NCBI RefSeq assembly: GCF_051045985.1
Contig: NZ_CP157350.1
Location: 372,001-436,000, forward strand
Origin: Scardovia wiggsiae
GTDB lineage: Bacteria; Actinomycetota; Actinomycetes; Actinomycetales; Bifidobacteriaceae
DNA: 64,000 nucleotides
Reading direction: 5' to 3'
The position numbers and the translations under genes were made by a program. Each line of letters opens with the position of its first letter. Position 1 is the first letter of the stretch. Under the pieces are notes generated by a model. It had not been told where the DNA came from. It was given only the letters and a program-made list of their open reading frames with translations, and did no database searches. Below are positions 1-8,510 of this stretch, one piece after another.

Positions 1-1
1 T

Positions 2-382
2 GATATTGCAGAGAAATTCGTGAAAGCGACCCAGGAAGGCTACATGTACTCGTATACCCACCCTGACGATGCGGCACAGATACTTGCCGGTTCTTCTGAA
101 GGCAAAGTCGCCGGGCTCAGGCCTGATTTTGTAAAACGCAGTATGGCAGCCATTACTTCCGGTCAGTACTGGGGAGATATTTCCCGCCTGAAAAACGGCA
201 CATCCACTTTTGGGGCTATAGATTATGCTTCAGGGCAGAAATATTTCGATTTCCTCTTCGAATCCGGTGCGTATAAGGACGCGCAGGGCCGGCCGGTAAA
301 ATCTGCTCCGGCCGCTACGGCACAGGCGACCGGAAAGTATCTGGCCAGCCAGGAGGCTGTGCTTAAAGGTATTGAAAGATAG
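2..382 (+). CDS. ABC transporter substrate-binding protein, NMT1/THI5-like (3' fragment)
   Basis: Only the last 126 codons are present; the reading frame is open from base 2 and the gene starts before the window. The text KFVKATQEGYMYSYTHPDDA followed by an AAQILAG segment resembles the C-terminal lobe of NMT1/THI5-like periplasmic-binding proteins, which bind pyrimidine (thiamine precursor) or riboflavin-type ligands for ABC uptake. The next gene, 27 bases downstream, is a nucleoside hydrolase, so a role in nucleobase or vitamin-precursor supply is reasonable but inferred. The ligand cannot be told from this fragment. Confidence 0.6.
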   Translation, partial: DIAEKFVKATQEGYMYSYTHPDDAAQILAGSSEGKVAGLRPDFVKRSMAAITSGQYWGDISRLKNGTSTFGAIDYASGQKYFDFLFESGAYKDAQGRPVKSAPAATAQATGKYLASQEAVLKGIER

Positions 383-409
383 CTCAGGGTTCAGGAAGGA
401 ATGACTGCC

Positions 410-1447
410 ATGCGGATCATGATGGACTGCGATACCGGCATTGATGATGCCCTGGCCATCCTGTACCTTTTGGGGTCACCGGATGCTGAGCTGATTGGGG
501 TAACGGGGGTTTTCGGCAATGTGCAGGGGAGTGTGGCTGTACACAACAGCCGCGGCTTGCTGGACTGCCTTGGACGGCCGGATATCCCTGTGTATGAAGG
601 TGCCGGCGAACCGTCATATTGGCAGGCCGGCTCCGGGACCGCAGGGAGGCCGTATACAATAGACCCGGGATGTGAGCGGTTCCATGGGAAAAACGGATTT
701 GGAGGGGCACAGCTTCCCGGCCTCCCTTCTTCGTACTCCCGCGGCAGTATATATGCAGATGGTGCGGCGGCAATAGCTGAAGCGGTGAGGCGTTACGGCA
801 CTAGTGTGACCATACTTGCTACAGGGCCGCTGACTGATATTGATGAAGCCCTTCGCCGGGCACCGGATATTGCCCCGAAGATGAAGCTGGTGATGATGGG
901 CGGGACTCTTACCCAGCCCGGCAACTGTTATGATCTGGTGTGCGAGACGAATATTATCAATGATCCGGAAGCTGCTGACAGGGTTTTCCATTCAGGCGCT
1001 GATATTACAATGGTCGGGCTTGACGTGACCCATCAGTGCCTGATGACCCGCGGCCATATGCGTGCTGTCAGGCAGGCGGATACACCGCTGGCGGAGTTTG
1101 TCTGCCAGATGGCGGATTATTATATTTCCGCTAACGAAGCCGCAGATCCGGTTTTTGCACAGGGAAGCCCGCTCCATGACCCACTTGCTGCGGCTGTTGC
1201 CCTTGACCCTTCTCTGGTGCAGCTGTTCCCGATCAGCCTTCGTGCAGAAACGAGGACAGGGGACGGCTACGGGGTGCGCGGCCGTACTGTCGGTGATCCA
1301 GCTATGCTCCATACGTCTGCGGATGAGCCGGGCAGCAAGGCATCTGTCTCCCATACTCGGGCAGCCCTTGGCGTTGATTCTGCGCGTTTTGTATCTGCGT
1401 GGCATAAGCGCCTGCTGAAGGTATGTTCGGAGTATCCGCAAAGGTAA
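410..1447 (+). CDS. Nucleoside hydrolase (inosine-uridine preferring family)
   Basis: Hydrolyses the N-glycosidic bond of ribonucleosides to give ribose and a free base for salvage; cytoplasmic. The N-terminus carries the calcium and ribose-binding DxDxGxDDA signature (MDCDTGIDDA). Further on are ATGPLTDID, MMGG, and VGLDVTHQ, where a conserved His is expected, and a final DPLAAA segment with the last metal-binding Asp. At about 345 residues the length is normal for the family. An ATG at 401 is also in frame but touches the AGGAAGGA ribosome-binding site at 393-400; the ATG at 410 has proper spacing and is preferred. It probably forms an operon with the upstream transporter gene. The preferred nucleoside is not predictable. 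Confidence 0.9.
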   Translation: MRIMMDCDTGIDDALAILYLLGSPDAELIGVTGVFGNVQGSVAVHNSRGLLDCLGRPDIPVYEGAGEPSYWQAGSGTAGRPYTIDPGCERFHGKNGFGGAQLPGLPSSYSRGSIYADGAAAIAEAVRRYGTSVTILATGPLTDIDEALRRAPDIAPKMKLVMMGGTLTQPGNCYDLVCETNIINDPEAADRVFHSGADITMVGLDVTHQCLMTRGHMRAVRQADTPLAEFVCQMADYYISANEAADPVFAQGSPLHDPLAAAVALDPSLVQLFPISLRAETRTGDGYGVRGRTVGDPAMLHTSADEPGSKASVSHTRAALGVDSARFVSAWHKRLLKVCSEYPQR

Positions 1448-1489
1448 AGGCAGCGAGACATTTCAGTATGTATCAGGACTATCTAAAAA

Positions 1490-1510
1490 CTTGAGCCGCA
1501 AACACTCAAG
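1490..1510. promoter_or_regulatory. HAIR element (HspR operator) upstream of clpB
   Basis: CTTGAGC, seven bases, then ACTCAAG: this matches the actinobacterial HAIR consensus CTTGAGT-N7-ACTCAAG with one mismatch in the left arm. HspR binds HAIR and represses dnaK and clpB operons in actinobacteria, including bifidobacteria. Its position about 90 bases before the clpB start fits a promoter-overlapping operator; TTGAGC inside the left arm could act as a -35 box with an A/T-rich -10 near 1515-1521, but this is inference. Confidence 0.88.
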
Positions 1511-1602
1511 TTTGGAATAATAGTGCTGGAAGCCCTGTTAAATACTGCAGGATATATAAGTAACGCCGGTAAACCCCGGCAGCAGTATGAACAGGAGACT
1601 CA

Positions 1603-4269
1603 ATGGACGAAAAGTTTACAACGATGGCCCAGGAGGCCATAGGTGATGCGGTGCAGAGCGCTTCCGCTGCAGGGAATCCCCAGGTGGGGCCGCTGCATCT
1701 GCTTGATTCCCTCCTCCGCCAGGATGGCGGGGTCGTCAAAGGGCTGATCCAGGCTTCGGGCGCTGATGCGCAGAAGATAGGGGCGCAGGTACGCCGCGCA
1801 CTGGCCAGCCTGCCAAGCGCAAGCGGATCCTCTACGGCCCAGCCCGATGCCAGCCGCCAGCTGGCAAAAGTGCTGTCAGACGCCCGCAGGGAAATGAACA
1901 GCCTGGGAGATGAGTATATCTCAACAGAGCATCTGCTTATTGCTATTGCCCAGAGCGACGGGGAAGCAGGGGATATCCTGCGCAGCGCAGGTGCCGATGC
2001 AAAAGCCCTCCGCAAAGCTATCCCTGAGGTGCGCGGCGGCGCTAAAGTTACGAGCCCGGATGCGGAAGGGGCATATAAAGCTTTGGAAAAATATTCAATC
2101 GACCTGACAGAGCGTGCCCGCGAAGGGAAGCTCGACCCCGTAATCGGTCGTGACGCAGAGATACGCCGTGTCATCCAGATACTGAGCCGCAGGACCAAAA
2201 ACAATCCTGTCCTTATCGGCGAGCCGGGAGTAGGGAAAACGGCTGTAGTAGAAGGACTTGCCCAGCGCGTAGTTGCAGGTGACGTCCCTGCGGGGCTGCA
2301 GAACAGGCGGATCATCTCCCTTGATATGAGCTCTATGGTTGCAGGCAGCAAATACCGCGGTGAATTTGAAGAGCGCATGAAAGCAGTGCTCAATGAAATC
2401 AAAAAGTCTGACGGCAATATTATCACTTTCATTGATGAGATCCACACTATCGTTGGCGCCGGCGCAACTGAAGGGTCCATGGATGCCGGCAACATGCTCA
2501 AGCCTATGCTGGCCCGCGGTGAGCTGAGGCTTATTGGTGCTACAACGCTTGATGAATACCGCGAGAATATTGAAAAAGACCCTGCCCTCGAACGCAGGTT
2601 CCAGCAGGTCTTCGTCGGTGAACCCAGTGTGGAAGATACCATCGCTATCCTTCGGGGGCTGAAGCAGCGGTATGAGGCACATCATAAAGTTACTATCGGC
2701 GATGATGCGCTGGTGGCTGCTGCCACACTGTCAAACCGGTATATTTCAGGCCGGCAGCTTCCGGATAAGGCGATCGACCTGGTCGATGAGGCTGCTGCCC
2801 ATCTGCGTATGGAACTGGATTCTGAGCCGGAAGAGATTGATGAGCTCCAGCGCCGCGTCACAAGGCTGGAAATGGAGGAAATGCAGCTTAAAAAAGCTGA
2901 GGATACAGCCTCGCGCGAGCGCCTCGAAAAGATCCAGTCAGAACTGGCCGATACCCGCGAACAGCTTGCAGGCCTGAATTCCCGCTGGAGTGCGGAGAAA
3001 GCCGGCCATAACAAGATCGGCGATCTGCGTGCACAGCTTGATGCACTGCGTGTGGAAGCAGATAAGGCGACCCGTGAAGGTGATCTGGAGCATGCCTCCA
3101 AGATCCTGTACGGGCAGATCCCTGAAATCCAGAAACAGCTTACCGAAGCTGAATCTAAAGCCGATCAGCATGGCGGTGCTGCGGAGGCCGGCAGTGCCGA
3201 TGCTGAGGGCGGCAGCCCGGATACGGAACCGATGGTCCCTGACCATGTGGATGCCGACTCCGTGGCAGCTATCGTATCCAGCTGGACAGGCATCCCCGTA
3301 GGGCGCCTGATGCAGGGTGAAAACGAGAAGCTCCTCCATATGGAAGACGAACTGGGTAAGCGCGTTATTGGCCAGCAGCAGGCAGTACAGGCTGTTTCGG
3401 ACGCTGTGCGGCGTTCCCGTGCGGGTATTTCCGACCCTGACCGCCCGACTGCAAGCTTCATGTTCCTCGGGCCTACCGGCGTGGGTAAAACAGAGCTGGC
3501 AAAAGCGCTTGCAGATTTCCTCTTTGATGATGAGCGCGCAGTAGTGCGCATAGATATGAGCGAATACATGGAAAAGGCTTCCGTGTCGCGTCTGATCGGC
3601 GCAGCACCGGGATATATCGGATACGAGGAGGGCGGCCAGCTGACCGAAGCGGTCCGCCGCAGGCCTTATTCAGTGGTCCTTTTCGATGAAGTCGAGAAAG
3701 CCCATCCTGAGGTTTTCGATATCCTCCTGCAGGTCCTGGATGACGGGCGCCTGACTGACGGGCAGGGCCGTACCGTGGACTTCACGAATACGATTCTCAT
3801 CATGACATCCAACCTGGGGTCGCAGTTCCTCGTGGATACGGGTATGGATGCCGATGCGCGCCGCAAGGCTGTGATGGATGCAGTCCATATGCATTTTAAG
3901 CCTGAATTCATCAACCGTCTGGATGACCTGATCATCTTTAACCCCCTTACCCGCGAGGAATTGGGGAAGATCGTCAATATCCAGGTCGAGCAGGTCGCAT
4001 CGCGCCTGACTGACCGCCGCATTACGCTTGACGTTACTGATTCCGCACGCCAGTGGCTTGCGGACACAGGGTATGACCCTGCGTATGGCGCCCGCCCGCT
4101 CAGGCGCCTGGTACAGAGCGAAGTTGGCGATAAGCTTGCACGGATGCTGCTGGCAGGACAGGTCCACGACGGTGATACCGTGCTTGTTGACCATACCGGC
4201 GGCGAGCATCTGGAACTCACTGCATGGCCGACAGAAGACCTGGTCGGTGAGCCTGTTTCGGAAAAGTAG
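1603..4269 (+). CDS. clpB: ATP-dependent disaggregase chaperone ClpB
   Basis: Hexameric AAA+ disaggregase that works with DnaK to dissolve protein aggregates after heat stress. The 888 residues show the full ClpB layout: Clp-N repeats (about 1-145), AAA module 1 with Walker A GEPGVGKT (Lys about 212) and Walker B TFIDEIHT, a long coiled-coil middle domain (about 400-530), AAA module 2 with GPTGVGKT (Lys about 629), and a ClpB D2 C-terminal domain. A low-complexity stretch rich in Ala, Gly, Asp and Glu (about 520-548) follows the middle domain. The upstream HAIR element at 1490-1510 points to HspR control. It sits alone between unrelated genes on the same strand. Presence of the middle domain separates it from ClpA and ClpC. 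Confidence 0.97.
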   Translation: MDEKFTTMAQEAIGDAVQSASAAGNPQVGPLHLLDSLLRQDGGVVKGLIQASGADAQKIGAQVRRALASLPSASGSSTAQPDASRQLAKVLSDARREMNSLGDEYISTEHLLIAIAQSDGEAGDILRSAGADAKALRKAIPEVRGGAKVTSPDAEGAYKALEKYSIDLTERAREGKLDPVIGRDAEIRRVIQILSRRTKNNPVLIGEPGVGKTAVVEGLAQRVVAGDVPAGLQNRRIISLDMSSMVAGSKYRGEFEERMKAVLNEIKKSDGNIITFIDEIHTIVGAGATEGSMDAGNMLKPMLARGELRLIGATTLDEYRENIEKDPALERRFQQVFVGEPSVEDTIAILRGLKQRYEAHHKVTIGDDALVAAATLSNRYISGRQLPDKAIDLVDEAAAHLRMELDSEPEEIDELQRRVTRLEMEEMQLKKAEDTASRERLEKIQSELADTREQLAGLNSRWSAEKAGHNKIGDLRAQLDALRVEADKATREGDLEHASKILYGQIPEIQKQLTEAESKADQHGGAAEAGSADAEGGSPDTEPMVPDHVDADSVAAIVSSWTGIPVGRLMQGENEKLLHMEDELGKRVIGQQQAVQAVSDAVRRSRAGISDPDRPTASFMFLGPTGVGKTELAKALADFLFDDERAVVRIDMSEYMEKASVSRLIGAAPGYIGYEEGGQLTEAVRRRPYSVVLFDEVEKAHPEVFDILLQVLDDGRLTDGQGRTVDFTNTILIMTSNLGSQFLVDTGMDADARRKAVMDAVHMHFKPEFINRLDDLIIFNPLTREELGKIVNIQVEQVASRLTDRRITLDVTDSARQWLADTGYDPAYGARPLRRLVQSEVGDKLARMLLAGQVHDGDTVLVDHTGGEHLELTAWPTEDLVGEPVSEK

Positions 4270-4321
4270 TAAAATAGTAGCTTCACATTCCGGCATCTGT
4301 CGGGAGAAAGGGATATTCAGT

Positions 4322-5362
4322 ATGAAAACAACTATTTTTGTAGAGGCAGGGAAAGTTGAAGCTCAGGAAGCTCCCAAACCGGTGATCAAGGCTGATGACG
4401 ATGTTATCCTCCGCGTGGTCCGCGCCTGCGTTTGCGGGTCAGATTTGTGGTCTTACCGCGGGCAGGACGGTAAAAGCAATAACTCCGAGAATACAGGCCA
4501 TGAAGCGATCGGTATTGTTGAAGAAGCCGGTCCTGCTGTTACGTCGGTAAAACCGGGGGATTTCGTGATTGCACCGTTCACCCACGGCTGCGGGCACTGT
4601 GCTGCATGCCGTGCAGGTTTCGATGCTGACTGCCAGAGCCATTCGGATAATTTCAGCTCCGGGTATCAGTCCGAGTATGTGCGTTTCCAGCATGCTGACT
4701 GGGCCCTTGTGAAGGTTCCCGGAAAACCGGAGGATTACAGCGACGGCATGCTTAATTCATTCCTGGCGCTTTCTGACGTTATGGCTACCGGATACCACGC
4801 TGCGCGTGTGGCTGATGTAAAAACCGGCGACACCGTAGTTGTTGTCGGTGACGGTGCAGTAGGGCTGTGTGCAGTTATCTCGGCCCGGCTGCGCGGTGCG
4901 AAGCGCATCATTATGATGAGCCGGCACGAAGACCGTCAGAAACTCGCCGTCGAATTCGGCGCAACGGATATCGTTGCAGAACGCGGCGATGAGGCAGTCA
5001 GTAAGGTTATGGAGCTGACCAATGGCTCCGGTGCTGATGCAGTACTGGAGTGCGTGGGTACGGAACTGTCTACTGACACTGCGATGAAAGTCGGCAGGCC
5101 TGGTGCCATTATTGGCCGAGTTGGGCTGCCACATGTCCCCAAGATGGATGTCAGCTCTTCATTTATGCGCAATATCGCCCTTGCCGGCGGCCCCGCTTCA
5201 GTAACTACATATGACAAGCAGGTACTTCTTGATGCTGTGCTTAAAGGCGATATTGACCCCGGAAAGGTATTTACGAAGCGTTTCAGCCTTGATGAGATCT
5301 ATGATGCCTATAAGGCAATGGATAACCGCGAGGCGATAAAGTCTCTGGTGGTTATGGAGTAA
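4322..5362 (+). CDS. Zinc-dependent alcohol dehydrogenase (MDR superfamily)
   Basis: Medium-chain dehydrogenase/reductase of 346 residues that oxidises an alcohol or reduces a carbonyl with NAD(P). Seen: catalytic zinc ligands CGSD and GHEAIG, the structural-zinc loop GCGHCAACRAGFDADC with four cysteines, and a Rossmann motif VVVVGDGAVGLCA. The start is the ATG at 4322 behind GGGAGAAAGGG; the frame stays open far upstream into clpB (to 4028) but that part is a shadow. The substrate is not evident. It lies just before a small redox cluster and could share its stress-related role, which is inference. Confidence 0.92.
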   Translation: MKTTIFVEAGKVEAQEAPKPVIKADDDVILRVVRACVCGSDLWSYRGQDGKSNNSENTGHEAIGIVEEAGPAVTSVKPGDFVIAPFTHGCGHCAACRAGFDADCQSHSDNFSSGYQSEYVRFQHADWALVKVPGKPEDYSDGMLNSFLALSDVMATGYHAARVADVKTGDTVVVVGDGAVGLCAVISARLRGAKRIIMMSRHEDRQKLAVEFGATDIVAERGDEAVSKVMELTNGSGADAVLECVGTELSTDTAMKVGRPGAIIGRVGLPHVPKMDVSSSFMRNIALAGGPASVTTYDKQVLLDAVLKGDIDPGKVFTKRFSLDEIYDAYKAMDNREAIKSLVVME

Positions 5363-5470
5363 GAGCGGGCGGGTCCGGGCTCCGCGCAGAGGCTACAGGT
5401 ACAGGCACTTTAACGGATGCAGGACCGGGCCAGGCCCCCATACAGGCCGGGATCATAGGGACGTCTGCGG

Positions 5471-5480
5471 TACATGTGTA
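5471..5480. promoter_or_regulatory. Candidate cop box (CopY/CopR operator) upstream of redox cluster
   Basis: TACATGTGTA matches the CopY/CopR operator consensus TACANNTGTA exactly and lies 117 bases before the flavodoxin-fold reductase start, inside a 234-bp spacer. In Lactococcus the CopR regulon includes oxidoreductase genes as well as copper pumps. One exact match of an eight-base pattern is expected by chance in a window this size, so the call depends on the matching sites upstream of the copper ATPase at 11122-11165. Confidence 0.4.
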
Positions 5481-5596
5481 CTGCAAACGGACCCCCTGAT
5501 CCGGCTGATCTGGCCGGAGAATCGGCACCCGTTATTTCGGCCAGTATCCGGCCGGTTTCGGCGGATACCCGGTATTATGCAAGAAGGTAGGTTATT

Positions 5597-6145
5597 ATGA
5601 ATACAACGGTTTTTGTTTTCCACCCTTCTCTGGAAGGCAGCTCCCGGGTCAATAAAAAGCTCTCTGATGCTGCGCGGCAGATAGGGCTTGATGTCAGGGA
5701 TATGTATATGATATATCCTGATTTCAGGATCGATATCAAAAGGGAGCAGGAAGTATTAACACATACTGACAGGATAGTCCTCCAGTTCCCTATGTACTGG
5801 TACAGCACCCCTGCCTTGCTTAAACAGTGGGAAGATGATGTGCTTGAATACGGCTGGGCGTATGGCAGTACAGGGACTGCACTCCGCGGCAAAGAGCTGA
5901 TCGTCGCTGTTTCGCCCGGCGGTTCCGGGGACGACTATGTGCACGGCAGCGGTAAAAATTATACCGTTACTGATCTTCTGCGACCGCTCCAGGCAACGAG
6001 TAACCTTATCGGTACGAAATATATCAAACCATTTATTACTGCCGATGCTTCAGGCATGACTGACGGGGAGGCCGCCCGGAAGGCACAGGAATATGTTGAA
6101 TATATTACCCGCGGGCAGCTGGAAGCTTTAGGGGCGTACGAATAG
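5597..6145 (+). CDS. NAD(P)H-dependent oxidoreductase, flavodoxin fold (quinone reductase-like)
   Basis: 182 residues of the Flavodoxin_2 family (MdaB/KefF type): N-terminal NTTVFVFHPSLEGSSRVNKK phosphate loop, then QFPMYWYSTPALLKQWEDDV, the typical segment next to the FMN ring, and a VSPGG loop. Such enzymes reduce quinones or azo compounds by two electrons with NAD(P)H and limit redox cycling. It leads a group of three small redox genes on the same strand (flavodoxin-fold reductase, ABM monooxygenase, flavodoxin). The ATG at 5597 follows AAGAAGGTAGG. The natural substrate is unknown. Confidence 0.85.
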   Translation: MNTTVFVFHPSLEGSSRVNKKLSDAARQIGLDVRDMYMIYPDFRIDIKREQEVLTHTDRIVLQFPMYWYSTPALLKQWEDDVLEYGWAYGSTGTALRGKELIVAVSPGGSGDDYVHGSGKNYTVTDLLRPLQATSNLIGTKYIKPFITADASGMTDGEAARKAQEYVEYITRGQLEALGAYE

Positions 6146-6206
6146 GTACAGGATACTGATTGCATGGATATAACTAAGTTATATCATCTGGCTGATTGGA
6201 GGTTTT

Positions 6207-6506
6207 ATGAGCCTGACAGTTAATATTTATTATACGGGGGAGGATGGTTCCGCACGGCGGTACGCTGAGGAGATGGTTTCCAGCGGTGTAGTTTCCGATA
6301 TCCGCGCCGAGGAAGGCAATCTCCGTTACGCCTATTTCTTCCCCATGGATGATCCGGAAACAGTCCTTCTGATAGACCAGTGGAAGGACCAGTCCAGCCT
6401 GGATGCCCATCATAAATCTGAGATGATGAGGAAAATTGCTGACCTCCGTAAAAAATACCGTCTTCGTATGCGGGTCGAGCGTTTCAACAGCATAGACAAT
6501 GCATAG
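6207..6506 (+). CDS. Putative quinol monooxygenase, ABM domain
   Basis: 99 residues with the antibiotic-biosynthesis-monooxygenase (ABM) dimeric alpha/beta-barrel pattern: VNIYYTGEDGSARRYAEEM, then a YAYFFPMDDPETVLLIDQWK strand pair and a LDAHHKSEMM helix. YgiN-type ABM proteins oxidise quinols and are often found beside quinone reductases, as here. The neighbours on both sides are flavin-dependent redox proteins, so a small quinone-handling unit is likely. The gene has a clear SD (TTGGAGGTTTT). Exact chemistry is not predictable because the fold is shared by unrelated enzymes. Confidence 0.75.
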   Translation: MSLTVNIYYTGEDGSARRYAEEMVSSGVVSDIRAEEGNLRYAYFFPMDDPETVLLIDQWKDQSSLDAHHKSEMMRKIADLRKKYRLRMRVERFNSIDNA

Positions 6507-6553
6507 ATGGCAGGGATAGTGTAAACAGTTATATTGTGTAAAGGAAGGCAGAT

Positions 6554-7027
6554 ATGGCCAGTAAAACTTTAGTCATGTATTTTTCCAGTACGGGGCATAC
6601 CCGCAGGGCAGCTGATATTATCGCGCAAAAGCTCAATGCCGATACGTACGAGATCAAGGCTGAAAACCCTTATACGCCGGCTGATCTGGATTGGAACGAT
6701 CCCGGCAGCCGCGCGAACCGCGAACAGAATGACGGGGGCAGCAGGCCTGCTTATCAGGGTGAGCTTCCCGACATCAGCCGGTATGATACTGTGATCATAG
6801 GGCATCCCACATGGTGGGGGATACCTCCCCGCATTATCGAAACGGTGATCGGACACATGGACTTCACAGGGAAAACAGTGGCAACCTTCGCTACCTCGGG
6901 AGGCTCCGGATACAGCGGTGCGCAGCGGATAATAGACAGGCTGCTTGGCCCTGATGTCAAACCTGGTGCAGTCCTGTCTTCTCCGGCCAGTGTTGATGCG
7001 TGGCTTAAGCAGGCCGGGCTGGAATAA
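6554..7027 (+). CDS. Flavodoxin
   Basis: 157 residues with the short-chain flavodoxin layout: FMN phosphate loop YFSSTGHTRRAA after the first strand, the IIGHPTWWGIPPRIIETVI segment carrying the aromatic residues that sandwich the isoalloxazine, and a FATSGGSGYSGAQRII loop. It closes the three-gene redox cluster begun at 5597 and has its own SD (AAGGAAGG). It may carry electrons for the neighbouring reductase or be an independent flavoprotein of the DUF-like flavodoxin group; the two cannot be separated here. Confidence 0.88.
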   Translation: MASKTLVMYFSSTGHTRRAADIIAQKLNADTYEIKAENPYTPADLDWNDPGSRANREQNDGGSRPAYQGELPDISRYDTVIIGHPTWWGIPPRIIETVIGHMDFTGKTVATFATSGGSGYSGAQRIIDRLLGPDVKPGAVLSSPASVDAWLKQAGLE

Positions 7028-7129
7028 GCTCTGACAGACGTATTAGCTGGTAGGGATAAGGATACAGCAGCAGAGCGCAGAGGCGGATATCCCACTGTAC
7101 TATGCCCATATCCGATGCCGGAAATCTGC

Positions 7130-8296
7130 CTACCGAGGCAGGGAAGCAGGATGCTTCCGCGAATCCAGGGTAAGGGCCCTGATAAGGATGCCTGTGCAGG
7201 CTGCTGTAGAGACAGCAGTTATCAGAGTGGCTGCGAAGAAGGTATGCAGGGCTATGCACAGCAGATAGGCCAGGATCGTAACGCTGAGGAAGGATGCGAT
7301 AATAGCCCTGTTAAGGCGGAACCCTTCCCTGTTGTAAGTATTCGCAACAGCAAGCCCTGAATAAAAAAGGAGTATCCCTGCATACAGGAGAGTGATCACG
7401 AAATAGATATTGGCTTTATCTTCACTGATAAGTTCAATAGCTGCTGTAACCATGCTGATGCCAAAAAGTATAGGGTAGTGGAGGTAAATAAGGCGGTTCC
7501 CGGTTTCACCTTTCCGCCTGTCTTCAATAACGTGATCGAACTGGATAATGTAGGTGAGGAACAGGCTGACAACTGTAATAAAAATAAAGGCTGATCCCCA
7601 TGACAGCGTATTGCGCGTGAAATAACCCGCGATCCCTACGATCGTTTCCCCAAAAATAATAATGATCAGAAGTGTCAGACGTTCCAGGAGATGGGAGAAA
7701 ATAACAGGGTGCTTGCTGGTATATTTCCCGGTGAATCCCGGTGCTATCCAGCTAAGCAGTATGCCTGCTGCAGCAAGAACCACCCCGGCCGGCAGGGGGA
7801 GGAATCCCCCGGCGAGCAATGACAGAGCCCTGATACCGAGGATAATGGAAAATATCCGGGCGATATTCTTATCATTCTGATTATCGGTTTTTATATAGAC
7901 CAGGGCATACTGGAGGGCCAGGGTCGCCGACAGCAGGCTTGCAGCTATAAAGAACGGCTGCAGGTTATAGTCTATTGTGGCGGAAAAAGTGTTGGACATA
8001 TACAGGATGATCGCCATATCAACGAAGGAAAAAAGGATGTTCGTCCACGAAGATTCGCCGTAACGGTTGGTGAAAACTGTCTGTACCATCCACGAGTTGA
8101 TAAAAACGATAACAACGAATATGAAAATAATCAGGGCGGTTGGGCTGATCATGCCATTGTGGAGGTGGTGCAGCAGCTCAGTTGCCCGTGAAATCATATA
8201 TACGAATACAAGGTCGTAAAACAGCTCTATAAGGGAGACACGCTTAGATTCCATCTCTTCATGCGCCCGGTTTCCTGCGCTGTTTTTCCCAGCCAT
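7130..8296 (-). CDS. Low temperature requirement A (LtrA)-like membrane protein
   Basis: 388 residues, strongly hydrophobic, with about ten predicted membrane segments and the family hallmark VSLIELFYDLVFVYMISRATELLHH at the N-terminus (shown here across residues 19-43). LtrA was named from a cold-sensitive Listeria mutant; the biochemical function of the family is unknown. Other features are the ERLTLLIIIIFGETIVGIAGY segment in the middle of the protein, also conserved in the family. The gene lies downstream of the copper ATPase on the same strand, 214 bases away, with no strong evidence of co-transcription. Confidence 0.85.
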   Translation of the reverse strand: MAGKNSAGNRAHEEMESKRVSLIELFYDLVFVYMISRATELLHHLHNGMISPTALIIFIFVVIVFINSWMVQTVFTNRYGESSWTNILFSFVDMAIILYMSNTFSATIDYNLQPFFIAASLLSATLALQYALVYIKTDNQNDKNIARIFSIILGIRALSLLAGGFLPLPAGVVLAAAGILLSWIAPGFTGKYTSKHPVIFSHLLERLTLLIIIIFGETIVGIAGYFTRNTLSWGSAFIFITVVSLFLTYIIQFDHVIEDRRKGETGNRLIYLHYPILFGISMVTAAIELISEDKANIYFVITLLYAGILLFYSGLAVANTYNREGFRLNRAIIASFLSVTILAYLLCIALHTFFAATLITAVSTAACTGILIRALTLDSRKHPASLPR

Positions 8297-8510
8297 AGGT
8301 ATGTCCTTTCATACAGGGAAAAAAGTTATGCCGATATCAGAAACTATGCGTTATTATATAACTGCAGTGCAACTGGCTGCCTCAGCCCGAAAAGCTGATC
8401 GGGGTTCACGGCAGAGCCTGCAGCGCAGCAGACAGCAGCTGCGTTTTTACCTTACTCACAGCACAGCCAGCTGTCTGCCGGAGCTGTATACAAAATATCT
8501 TATAGCGGAG

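Noticed and set aside
1506..2685. Long minus-strand frames inside clpB
   Set aside because: They are antisense shadows of a strongly conserved gene and have a Ser/Arg-rich, non-protein composition.
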